Below, piece by piece: positions 56,856-64,000 of a stretch of DNA of 64,000 nucleotides. Position 1 is the first letter of the stretch; every line of letters begins with the position of its first letter. The stretch is from SPDF01 sp963699825 (lineage in GTDB: Bacteria > Gemmatimonadota > Gemmatimonadetes > Gemmatimonadales > GWC2-71-9). Both the position numbers and the translations under genes were made by a program. The stretch is from assembly GCA_963699825.1 (NCBI GenBank), contig CAVOVI010000001.1:310001-374000 (forward strand), read 5' to 3'. The notes under the pieces are model-generated. The model worked only from the letters and a program-made list of their open reading frames with translations. It made no database searches and had not been told where the DNA came from.

Positions 56856-58080
56856 ACCACCGCGCCGTTCTCGCCGGAGTCCCACACTGAAGATCCTCCT
56901 CGTCACCCACAACTTCCCCCGGCATGTCGATGACATGGCGGGGGCGTTCTTGCTCGCGCTGGCCCGCGGACAGCAGGCCCTCGGTCACGAGGTGCGCGTC
57001 CTGGCGCCACACGGGCCCGGCCTCGCCGAACGGGAGGCCGTCGGCGGTGTGGAAGTGGTCCGGTATCGCTACGGGGAGGACGAGCAGGAGACCCTCGCCT
57101 ACGCCGGCACCATGCACGAGCAGGCGCTCAGTTCCTGGCGTGCGCGCTGGCGACTGCTGCAGTTCATCCGGGCGAGCCGCCGCGCACTGCTCCGTGAATC
57201 CACCGCCTTCAAGCCCGACGTGGTGCACGTGCACTGGTGGGTGCCCGGTGGCTTCTCGTTCTGGCCCGGCAACGCCTCGCGGTGCCCCGTCGTCCTGACC
57301 TCGCACGGCACCGACCTCTTCCTCCTCGACCGCTTCCCGATTGCACGGACGGTCGCCGGACCCATCTTCCGCGCCGCCGCCGAAGTGACGGTCATCTCCA
57401 CCCCGCTCGTGTCGCGGGTCGAGCGACTCGGCGTCGCCGCCGATCGGATCACCGTCCTCCCCATGCCGGTCAGCGCTGAACGGTTCGCGCCACCGCTCCA
57501 TCCGGAACGGGATCCCAATCGCCTCCTCTTCGTCGGGCGCCTCATCGAGCGGAAGGGCGCCGAGTACGCCGTGCGCGCCGTCGCCGAGTTGCGGCGCCGG
57601 GGCAGGGCCATCCGCCTGACCGTCATCGGGGACGGCCCGGAACGGAACGTCCTCGTTCCCCTCATCGACGAACTCGGCATCCGCAACGCGGTCGATCTCG
57701 CGGGCGCCCTCCCGCACGATGCCGTGGCCGACCACTACCGCACCGCGAGCATGCTGCTCATGCCGGCCGTGACGGACTGGAAGGGAGAGCAGGAGGGGTT
57801 CGGCATGGTGCTGGTCGAGGCAATGGCCAGCGACCTGCCGATCGTGGCCACACGGACCGGTGGGATCCCCGACGTCGTGACCGATGGGGAAACCGGCCTC
57901 CTGGTGCCCGAACGCGATCCGAACGCCCTCGCTGCAGCCGCCGAGCGCCTCCTCGATGACCCGGCACTCGCGGCCCGTCTGGCGACCGCCGCACACACCG
58001 ATCTCGACCGCCGGTTCTCGCCTGCCGGGCTCGCGGCCGGGTTTGATGCCGTCTACCGGCGCGCGGCGGGGGTCGAATGA
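56809..58080 (+). CDS. Family 4 glycosyltransferase
   Basis: GT-B fold glycosyltransferase. Conserved sequence begins at KILLVTHNFPRHVDDMAGAF (codon 56890) and continues with VVHVHWW, LTSHGTDLF, LLFVGRLIERKGAEYAV and the C-terminal EQEGFGMVLVEAMASDLPIVATRTGGIPDVV carrying the E(x)7E motif. The start is uncertain: ATG 56809 is in frame but overlaps the previous gene by 47 bases with a non-conserved N-terminus, while the conserved part is preceded only by CTG 56887. It overlaps the next gene by four bases. Confidence 0.88.
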   Translation: MSIDWPHALGSRTTDEPPRRSRRSPTLKILLVTHNFPRHVDDMAGAFLLALARGQQALGHEVRVLAPHGPGLAEREAVGGVEVVRYRYGEDEQETLAYAGTMHEQALSSWRARWRLLQFIRASRRALLRESTAFKPDVVHVHWWVPGGFSFWPGNASRCPVVLTSHGTDLFLLDRFPIARTVAGPIFRAAAEVTVISTPLVSRVERLGVAADRITVLPMPVSAERFAPPLHPERDPNRLLFVGRLIERKGAEYAVRAVAELRRRGRAIRLTVIGDGPERNVLVPLIDELGIRNAVDLAGALPHDAVADHYRTASMLLMPAVTDWKGEQEGFGMVLVEAMASDLPIVATRTGGIPDVVTDGETGLLVPERDPNALAAAAERLLDDPALAARLATAAHTDLDRRFSPAGLAAGFDAVYRRAAGVE

Positions 58081-59018
58081 GCCCGGCGGCCCAGCGCTGG
58101 TTCCGCCGCATTCTCCAGGTCGCCGGCCTGACCGCCGCGGCCTGGTATCTGGTGCATACCGCGCTCACGCATCGCGCCGATCTCGGGGCCGTGCCGATCA
58201 CGTTGCGGCCGCTCCCACTCCTCGCGGCATCGGGCATCACCGTACTCACCTGGTTCCTGCTGGTGCGCACCTGGTCGCGCAGCCTACGGTGGTGGGGGGA
58301 CTCGCTCCCCTTCGGCCCGGCCATCAGGATCTGGTTCATTACCAACCTGAGTCGCTTCGTCCCCGGGGCCATCTGGCAGTTCGCCCACGTCTCGGCGGAG
58401 GCCCTCAGCGCCCGCATCAGTCCGGTTGCAGCGACGGGCGCGATTCTCTTCCAGCAACTGGTCCTGCTGGGCACCGGTGTCGCCCTCACAGTGTCCCTCG
58501 CGCCGGTCCTGCCCACGTCGGTGACAGGGACCACCAATCCCGTCCTCGCCCTCGGACTGACCTCGCTCGGAGTCCTCGCCGCCATTATTTTCCTGCCGGT
58601 TGCCGCACCGACGCTGGAGCGGTGGAGCACCCGGCTCCTCAGGCGGGAAATCAAGTGGCCAGCTCCCACCCGCCGAGAAATGACGGCCTACGTCGGCACG
58701 CTGGTGCTCCCCTGGATGGCGTACGGCGTGGCCTTCTGGCTCTTCGGGCTGGCCATCCTGGGGGATGCGGCTCCGGGCCTGCTGCCGGCGGCCGCGGCGT
58801 TCATCGGGAGTTACGTGGCGGGGATCATCGCGGTCTTCGCCCCTGGCGGGCTCGGGGTGCGCGAGGCGGCGATGGTGATTCTCCTGTCGCCGATCACCGG
58901 CCCGGCCCCCGCGCTCCTGCTCGCCATCGCGTCCCGTCTCTGGCTCGTGGCGCTCGAAATTCTCACTGCCCTTGGCGTGCTGGCGTGGCACCCCCGGAGC
59001 GTCTCCTCCTCGGAGTGA
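58077..59018 (+). CDS. UPF0104/YbhN-type membrane protein (lysylphosphatidylglycerol synthase-like)
   Basis: 313 residues in about eight helices. RFVPGAIWQFAHVSAEA and the C-terminal FAPGGLGVREAAMVILLS match the transmembrane domain shared by LPG synthase flippases and YbhN proteins. No aminoacyl-transferase domain is present. Among glycosyltransferase genes it is likely to move or modify a lipid-linked intermediate. ATG 58077 sits in the stop of the family 4 enzyme. Confidence 0.82.
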   Translation: MSPAAQRWFRRILQVAGLTAAAWYLVHTALTHRADLGAVPITLRPLPLLAASGITVLTWFLLVRTWSRSLRWWGDSLPFGPAIRIWFITNLSRFVPGAIWQFAHVSAEALSARISPVAATGAILFQQLVLLGTGVALTVSLAPVLPTSVTGTTNPVLALGLTSLGVLAAIIFLPVAAPTLERWSTRLLRREIKWPAPTRREMTAYVGTLVLPWMAYGVAFWLFGLAILGDAAPGLLPAAAAFIGSYVAGIIAVFAPGGLGVREAAMVILLSPITGPAPALLLAIASRLWLVALEILTALGVLAWHPRSVSSSE

Positions 59019-59027
59019 CTTGAGCCC

Positions 59028-61355
59028 ATGCTTTCGAGACTGACCCAACGGTTCCCGGTCCTGACGGCCGCCGCCCTGTACACGGTGACGGTGGCCTTGG
59101 CGTTCCTCCCGTTCTTCCGCGGTCAGTTCCTCGTCAACGCGATGAGTGACGCGCGGACCGGATTCCCGGGCCGCGAACTGGCGGCATCCTACTTCCACGC
59201 CAACGGCGGCATCCTGCAGTGGATGCCGTACACCTTCGGCGGCATGCCGTTTCTCGCCAATACCGGCAACGGCGACACCTTCTATCCGACGTTTCTCCTG
59301 CGGCTGATCCTCTCGCCGGACGCCGGCGTGTCACTCGGGTTCATGCTGCACCTCGTGCTGGCCGGCGTCTTCATGTTCCTGTTCCTCCGCGCCCTCAAGC
59401 TGGACTGGAGCGCGGCGTTCACCGGTGGTGCGGCGTACCTGATGAGCGGGCAGATTGTCTCGCTGGTCAGCCCGGGCCACGACGGCAAGCTTTTCGTCAG
59501 CGCGCTCCTTCCGCTGGCGCTCTATTTCCTCTACAAGGGTGTGACGGGGCCTTCGTGGCGCAGCTACGTCGGCTTCGGCGTGACCGTGGCGCTCGCGCTG
59601 ATCTCCCCGCACGTCCAGTTGACCTACTACCTCCTGATGGCGGCCGGCTTCTGGTGGCTCTACCTGGTCTTCCTCAGCGGGGAACGGGCGCCGAGCACCC
59701 CGTGGCCGAGGATGGCGGTGCTCTTTGTCGGTGCGCTCGGGCTCGCGTTCGCGCTGGCCGCCATCCAGCTGATGCCGTTCTTCGAGTACATCCAGTACTC
59801 CCCCCGCGGGGCGGAGGGGAGCAGCAGCACCGGGTATGCCTACGGGACCGGCTGGTCGATGCCGCCGGAAGAGGTGATCGGCACCCTCTGGCCCGCCTTC
59901 ATGGGGAATCTCCGCGACTACTGGGGCCGGAACCCCTTCAAGCTTCACAGCGACTATATCGGCGTCGCCGCAATTATCCTGGCGAGCTTCGGCTTCCTCC
60001 TCGAGGGACGGAAGCGGCTCGCCTGGTTCTTCGTCTTTCTGACGGGGTACGGGCTCCTCTACGCCTTCGGCGGGTACACGCCGTTCTATCACATTCCGTA
60101 CACCCTCCTGCCGGGCATCAGCAAGACGCGCGTTCCGTCGATGATCTTCTTCCTGGTCTCCTTCAGCGCGGCGGCGCTCGCCGCGATGGGGGTCCAGGCG
60201 CTCCTGCAGCTGGAGGACGCGGTCCGACGCAAGCGCCTCGCCTGGCTGGCCGGAATACTGGGCGTGCTCACCATCCTCGCCGTCGCCGGCGGGATGCAGC
60301 CCTTCATGGAGCTGCTGGCCGACCCGCAGCGGTTCGGCGGCGTGATCGTCAACTACCCGAACTTCCGACTCGACGCGGTGCGGGTGCTCTTCTTCGGGCT
60401 GCTGACCATCGGCCTGCTCTGGCGCCGGTTCCCGCAGGCGGTCTGGGGCCTCGCCATCGGAGCGGTCGTCCTGCTCGATTTGTGGAGCGTGGAACGACAG
60501 TTCATCCAGTGGACTCCCCCCGCGGCGGAGAGCTTCGCCGCAGACGGTGTCGTCCAGGCGGTGCAGGGGGACAGCACCATCTTCCGCGTGCTCCCGTATG
60601 GAGTGTATGACGAGAATCGCAACTATCTCATGGTCCACCGCATCCGCTCGGTCCTCGGCTACAACGGCCAGGAGTTGCATCGCTACGACGAACTGCTGGG
60701 CGGCAAGAACGAGTGGAAGAACCTCGGCAGCCCCGGCATGTGGCGGCTCCTCGCGGTGAAGTACATCGTCCTCCCGGAACCGATGGAGGGCGGGGCGCTC
60801 ACGCCGATCGCGGGCCCCGTGCCGACCCACGACGGGCAGCAGGCCTTCGTGTACCGGTATGAGGACGCCCAGCCGTTCGCCTCACTCGTTCCGCTCGCCA
60901 TCAAGGCACCGGAAGACCAGACCATTCCGACCCTCACCGACCCGCGGTTCGACGGCCGCCGCTTCCTGCTGGTGCCGGAGGATGCGCCGGTCGGCGTGGC
61001 GGCGCCGCTCGGGGCGGTGGACCTTATCGACAATCCGGTGCAGTCGGAGATGCCGAGGGAGGGGTACTATCGCTTCACCCTCTCGGAGCCGGCGGCGCAG
61101 GACGCCTTCCTGTCGGTGTCGGAGAACTGGTATCCCGACTGGCACGCCACCGTGGACGGGCAGCCGACCCTGGTGGTGCGCGCGCAGTTCTCCCTGATGG
61201 CGGTGCCGGTGCCGGCAGGTGCCAGGGTGGTGGAACTCACGTTCACTTCGAGCGCCTACCAGCGCGGGAAGACCGTCACCTTCAGCATCGCGACGCTCCT
61301 GATCCTGCTGCTCCTCGCCGACGGAGTGGTCCGACTGCGGAGGCCCCGTGACTGA
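59028..61355 (+). CDS. YfhO-family membrane glycosyltransferase-like protein
   Basis: 775 residues, at least 12 helices in the first 490, followed by a large extracytoplasmic beta-rich region (ESFAADGVVQAVQGDSTIFRVLPYG, RVVELTFTSSAYQRG) and a last helix. The opening FLPFFRGQFLVNAMSDARTGFP with an acidic residue in the first loop is characteristic of YfhO and related GT-C fold enzymes that use polyprenyl-phosphate sugars. The downstream Dpm-like gene would make such a donor. It overlaps that gene by eight bases. Confidence 0.85.
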   Translation: MLSRLTQRFPVLTAAALYTVTVALAFLPFFRGQFLVNAMSDARTGFPGRELAASYFHANGGILQWMPYTFGGMPFLANTGNGDTFYPTFLLRLILSPDAGVSLGFMLHLVLAGVFMFLFLRALKLDWSAAFTGGAAYLMSGQIVSLVSPGHDGKLFVSALLPLALYFLYKGVTGPSWRSYVGFGVTVALALISPHVQLTYYLLMAAGFWWLYLVFLSGERAPSTPWPRMAVLFVGALGLAFALAAIQLMPFFEYIQYSPRGAEGSSSTGYAYGTGWSMPPEEVIGTLWPAFMGNLRDYWGRNPFKLHSDYIGVAAIILASFGFLLEGRKRLAWFFVFLTGYGLLYAFGGYTPFYHIPYTLLPGISKTRVPSMIFFLVSFSAAALAAMGVQALLQLEDAVRRKRLAWLAGILGVLTILAVAGGMQPFMELLADPQRFGGVIVNYPNFRLDAVRVLFFGLLTIGLLWRRFPQAVWGLAIGAVVLLDLWSVERQFIQWTPPAAESFAADGVVQAVQGDSTIFRVLPYGVYDENRNYLMVHRIRSVLGYNGQELHRYDELLGGKNEWKNLGSPGMWRLLAVKYIVLPEPMEGGALTPIAGPVPTHDGQQAFVYRYEDAQPFASLVPLAIKAPEDQTIPTLTDPRFDGRRFLLVPEDAPVGVAAPLGAVDLIDNPVQSEMPREGYYRFTLSEPAAQDAFLSVSENWYPDWHATVDGQPTLVVRAQFSLMAVPVPAGARVVELTFTSSAYQRGKTVTFSIATLLILLLLADGVVRLRRPRD

Positions 61356-62067
61356 ACGCGTCCTCGTCGTCGTCCCGACGTACAACGAAATCAAGAACCT
61401 CCCGCAGATCGTCCCCGAGATCCTCCGGCAGGATCCGCGGATCGAGGTGCTGGTGGTGGATGACGGGTCGCCCGACGGCACCGGGGAGCTGGCCGACCGG
61501 ATGGGGGAGGAGGATCCCCGCATCCACTGCCTGCATCGGACGAAGAAGGAGGGCCTCGGCAAGGCGTACCTGGCGGGGTTCAAGTGGGCGCTGGCACGCG
61601 ACTATGACTTCATCTTCGAGATGGACGCCGACTTCTCGCACGACCCGAAGTACCTCCCGGGGTTCCTGCGGGCCGTCGAGGACGCCGACCTGGTCATCGG
61701 GTCCCGGTACAAGACCGGCGTCAACGTCATCAACTGGCCGATGAGCCGGCTCCTCCTTTCCTATGGAGCCAATATCTACGCCCGCTGGATCACCGGGTTG
61801 CCCCTGACGGACAGCACCGGGGGGTTCAAGTGCTTTCGCAGGTCGGTTCTAGCAACACTTGAACTCGACCGCGTCGAGTCGAACGGGTACTCCTTCCAGA
61901 TCGAGATGAGTTTCCGGGCCTGGAAGCAGGGGTTCCGGCTCAAGGAGATCCCGATCGTCTTCGTGGATCGGGTCGAGGGGCAGAGCAAGATGAACAAGAA
62001 GATCGTGCGGGAGGCGATCTGGATGGTCTGGTGGATCCGGCTGCGCTCGATCGTGGGGAAATTGTGA
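61348..62067 (+). CDS. Polyprenol monophosphomannose synthase-like GT2
   Basis: 239 residues. GT-A motifs: VLVVVPTYNEIKNLPQIV, VLVVDDGSPDGTGELAD, IFEMDADFSHDPKYLPGFL with the DAD metal site, and DSTGGFKCFRR, as in DPM1 and its bacterial counterparts. No membrane helix at the C-terminus, so it would be peripheral. Its expected product, a polyprenyl-phosphate hexose, is the donor for GT-C enzymes such as the YfhO-like protein just upstream. Start GTG 61348; the stop overlaps dapF. Confidence 0.93.
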   Translation: MTERVLVVVPTYNEIKNLPQIVPEILRQDPRIEVLVVDDGSPDGTGELADRMGEEDPRIHCLHRTKKEGLGKAYLAGFKWALARDYDFIFEMDADFSHDPKYLPGFLRAVEDADLVIGSRYKTGVNVINWPMSRLLLSYGANIYARWITGLPLTDSTGGFKCFRRSVLATLELDRVESNGYSFQIEMSFRAWKQGFRLKEIPIVFVDRVEGQSKMNKKIVREAIWMVWWIRLRSIVGKL

Positions 62068-62889
62068 GCGGCATCTCCTTCTTCAAGATGACCGGTTCGG
62101 GCAACGACTTCGTGATGCTCGATGGCCGGGAGACGAGCCCCCGGGACTGGCCGGCGGAACGGATCCGGGCCGTCTGCGACCGCCGGGATGGGGTCGGGGC
62201 CGATGGGCTGCTGATCGTGACCCCGGAGGGGGCCGACACCGTCCGGATGACCTTCTGGAACTGCGACGGCAGCCCGGCCAACATGTGCGGGAATGCCGCC
62301 CTCTGCAGCACGCGCCTGGCAGCCCGGCTCGGAATGGCTCCCGCCTCCGGGATGACCCTTGCCACCGGGGCGGGCCCGTTTCCGACCCGCTGCGTGGGTG
62401 ATGGTGACCTGGCCGAACTCAACCTCCCCGATTTCGACCTCCCGGCGCCGGTCCCAGGACTGGCACTGGCCGGCGGCGAGGAATGGATCCGGAAAGCGGT
62501 GGTCGGGGTCGAGCATCTGGTGACGCGGGTCCGGGACCTGGAGGGATTTGACCTGCCGTCCCGAGGCCGGGCCCAGCGGTTCGATCCGGCCATCGCTCCG
62601 AAGGGGGCCAACTGTAACTTCGTGGCTGAGCCGACCACGCCGGGCGGGCCCTGGCGGATCCGGACCTATGAACGAGGGGTCGAGGGGGAAACGCTGGCCT
62701 GCGGCACCGGGACGGTGGCGGCGGCGGTCGGCTCTGGCGGCCTCTGGAGAGGCCCAGCTGCCCCTGACCTTCGTCTCCCGGAGCGGCCGCGAGCTGACCG
62801 TGAGGGCCACGATCGTGGGGGGCAGGGCGACCGACGTCTGGCTCCGTGGCGAGGGGAGGCTGGTCTTTACCGGCGCATTACCCGACTAG
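62064..62889 (+). CDS. dapF: Diaminopimelate epimerase (one +1 shift)
   Basis: Converts LL- to meso-diaminopimelate for peptidoglycan and lysine. FFKMTGSGNDFVMLDGR opens the protein. The first catalytic cysteine is in GSPANMCGNAALC and the second in ETLACGTGTVAAAV. The frame moves +1 at 62727, where the third GCG is followed by a surplus G, and the rest (SALAASGEAQLPLTF, TVRATIVGGRATDVWLRGEG) is in the next frame. The corrected 274 residues agree with the family. Start GTG 62064. The MCGNA variant of the usual MCGNG motif is a small oddity. Confidence 0.93.
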
Positions 62890-62986
62890 AGGGGCCTGCA
62901 TCACCGAGATTTCCACTCCTGGCAGCAATCGCATAACCCATTCTACCACAACACTTTAATTGTTAGAGGTCCGGCAGGGGAGCCAC

Positions 62987-63005
62987 TTGTCCACAGTTAT
63001 CCACC
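62987..63005 (+). promoter_or_regulatory. Two adjacent DnaA-box-like motifs
   Basis: TTGTCCACA (62987-62995) and TTATCCACC (62997-63005) each differ from the DnaA box TTATCCACA at one position, lie in the same orientation and are one base apart. They stand five bases before the dif-like site in an AT-rich segment. Whether DnaA binds here is unknown; no dnaA or dnaN gene is nearby. Confidence 0.5.
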
Positions 63006-63010
63006 TAGCT

Positions 63011-63038
63011 ACTTAACATAACATATCTTATACGTCGT
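63011..63038 (+). other. dif: dif-like XerCD recombination site (chromosome dimer resolution)
   Basis: The 28 bases have the dif layout of two 11-base arms around a six-base centre. Read on the minus strand, the right arm is TTATGTTAAGT, matching 10 of 11 bases of the E. coli XerD arm TTATGTTAAAT. The left arm is ACGACGTATAA, which keeps the CG and the terminal ATAA of the XerC arm. The centre is GATATG. By my count 18 of 28 bases match E. coli dif. It is in an AT-rich gap of a very GC-rich window between convergent genes, as expected for a replication terminus. XerC/XerD genes are not in the window. Confidence 0.75.
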
Positions 63039-63099
63039 TGTTGTATGTCCCAAGAAGAAGGGCGGCACCCCGGTTGGAGCCCCGCCCCGTCTCTAAGGT

Positions 63100-63156
63100 C
63101 TGCGGCTCAAGCCGCAGCTCGGCGTGCGCGCCGCCGAGCCACGGCTTCAGCCGTGG
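63100..63156. terminator. Two hairpins between convergent genes dapF and the TPR gene
   Basis: CTGCGGCT/AGCCGCAG (63100-63117) and CCACGGCT/AGCCGTGG (63139-63156) are perfect inverted repeats of eight base pairs with a two-base spacer, sharing the core CGGCT..AGCCG. They may stop transcription from both sides or be members of a dispersed REP-type family. Neither has a good T-run. Confidence 0.5.
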
Positions 63157-63164
63157 ACCGTTGC

Positions 63165-63869
63165 CTACTTCGCCAGCGTCATCCGCCCCTGGGTCAGCTC
63201 GGACAGCCGGACCGTCGCCTCGGTCTTGGAATTCGTGTCCGGGTACTTCTCGATGATGGCGCTGAGCGCCTTGAAGGCCTCGTCCACATTGCCGGCGTTG
63301 GTGAACGCCCGGCCGGCCGACAGGAGATACTGGGCCTTGAGATAGTCCAGTTCGGCGTCGTTGGCGGCGCCCAGGTAGGCCTGCCCCGCGTCTTCCGGAC
63401 GGCCGGCGTTCTCCAGGGCCTCGCCCAGGAGCCCCTGCGCCGGCACCTTGTAGGCCTTCTTCGGATTGGTCTTCAAGTAGTCCTGGAGGCCCACCACCGC
63501 CAGTTCGTTCTGGCCGTTGACCATGCGAACCTGGTTGAGGGTCACCACCGCCTCGACGGCGGCATCGGTTCCGCTGAAGTTCGTAATGACCTTCTGGAGC
63601 TCACTGGCGGCCAGCGGGAGGTTCCCCGATTCGGCGATGTTCCGGGCCTGATCGAGCTGCTCGGCGGCCCGCAGCTGCCTGCGCTGGCCGGTCTCGATGA
63701 CGAGCCACGTGCCGAGGGCCACGACCACCACTGCCCCGGCAATGCCGAGGACGAGCTTCTGGTGGGCCCGGACCCAGGCCATCGGGTCGGCGGACTCCGT
63801 CGGAGCCGTGACGGGTTTGACCGGCTTGGCCGGCTCACTCTTCTTGGTTGCAACGTTCTTCTTCGCCAT
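63165..63869 (-). CDS. Membrane-anchored TPR protein (YfgM-like)
   Basis: 234 residues. A Lys/Pro/Ala-rich cytoplasmic start (MAKKNVATKKSEPAKPVKP), one membrane helix (LVLGIAGAVVVVALGTWLVI, about residues 40-59), then four or five TPR-type helical pairs (AAEQLDQARNIAESGNLPLAASELQKVI and DAELDYLKAQYLLSAGRAFTNAG are examples in pieces). The layout equals YfgM/TPR_21 proteins that assist periplasmic folding near SecYEG. It is the only gene right of the dif-like site and runs toward it. Confidence 0.82.
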   Translation of the reverse strand: MAKKNVATKKSEPAKPVKPVTAPTESADPMAWVRAHQKLVLGIAGAVVVVALGTWLVIETGQRRQLRAAEQLDQARNIAESGNLPLAASELQKVITNFSGTDAAVEAVVTLNQVRMVNGQNELAVVGLQDYLKTNPKKAYKVPAQGLLGEALENAGRPEDAGQAYLGAANDAELDYLKAQYLLSAGRAFTNAGNVDEAFKALSAIIEKYPDTNSKTEATVRLSELTQGRMTLAK

Positions 63870-63908
63870 GGATCTCCACCAGCCAGTGAGTACAGCGTCG
63901 AGACAACA

Positions 63909-63928
63909 GAGGGGCCCGATTGCCCCTC
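63909..63928. terminator. Hairpin upstream of the TPR gene
   Basis: GAGGGGC and GCCCCTC pair over seven bases around CCGATT. It may terminate a minus-strand gene that lies to the right of the window. The last 72 bases (63929-64000) contain no gene I can support. Confidence 0.45.
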
Positions 63929-64000
63929 CAAGCGCCCGACAATACTAACCCATTGGGGCGTATTTCAGTACTGCGGGCCACCTTAGGGGTGGTGGAGCGG

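Noticed and set aside
62987..63038. Replication origin, because of DnaA-box-like motifs and AT-rich DNA
   Set aside because: Only two imperfect boxes, no dnaA, dnaN, gyrB, rpmH or parAB nearby, and genes converge rather than diverge. The dif-like element fits a terminus better.

Overview
The window is about 70% GC and encodes Gram-negative envelope functions: Kdo synthesis, Lpt lipopolysaccharide export and an LpxH-type hydrolase. It also carries Ser/Thr kinases with C-terminal beta-propeller (PD40) sensors and a SARP/BTAD regulator with a TolB-like domain. This combination is typical of Gemmatimonadota; that assignment is an inference from gene content, not a database result.

Layout. 1-6.2 kb: ribF (cut by the window edge), secD, secF, tatD, fhs, ridA. 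6.24-6.34 kb: a selenocysteine tRNA. 6.4-8.6 kb: lipid kinase, a DUF5683-type protein, murI. 8.7-9.9 kb: divergent lpxH-like gene and ybgC. 9.9-17.2 kb: HEAT-cyclophilin protein, envelope lipoproteins including LptE, a CPA2 antiporter, rfaE2, rph, rdgB and a SnoaL-like protein. 17.1-25.9 kb: accessory block with an erythromycin-esterase remnant, cardiolipin synthase, a very large divergent PLD-like protein, a GH89 glycosidase and two small envelope proteins. 26-34 kb: SARP regulator with an upstream palindromic site, then two tandem kinase genes with nearly identical kinase domains and unrelated sensors. 34-41 kb: tRNA-Pro, M55 peptidase, small membrane proteins, cspA, tRNA-Arg, a MATE pump and a TonB-like protein. 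40.4-43.8 kb: serine pathway (serB, class V aminotransferase, serA). 43.9-46.4 kb: TPR protein and a third kinase. 46.6-55.9 kb: compact kdsB-pyrG-kdsA-kdsC-kdsD-lptC-lptA-lptB-rpoN cluster. 55.9-62.9 kb: surface-glycan genes (three glycosyltransferases, a flippase-like protein, a YfhO-like protein), then dapF. 62.9-63.2 kb: AT-rich intergenic segment with a dif-like XerCD site, two DnaA-box-like motifs and two hairpins. 63.2-63.9 kb: a minus-strand TPR protein.

Most genes left of the dif-like site run rightward toward it, and the gene on its right runs leftward. That is the arrangement expected at a replication terminus.

The most unusual property is that at least 29 gene interruptions are visible and every one is a +1 shift (one surplus base), on both strands, with none in the opposite direction. 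Twelve can be placed directly after an in-phase GCG codon and eight between an NYC codon and a G. They are clustered: secD, tatD, the GH89 gene and the two tandem kinases carry several each, while about 21.5 kb (41.1-62.7 kb) has no ORF broken into two frames. Insertion errors in the assembly are the most likely cause. The one-way direction and recurrent context still deserve a check against reads and peptides. Features below are drawn across these shifts, and each affected entry gives the position.
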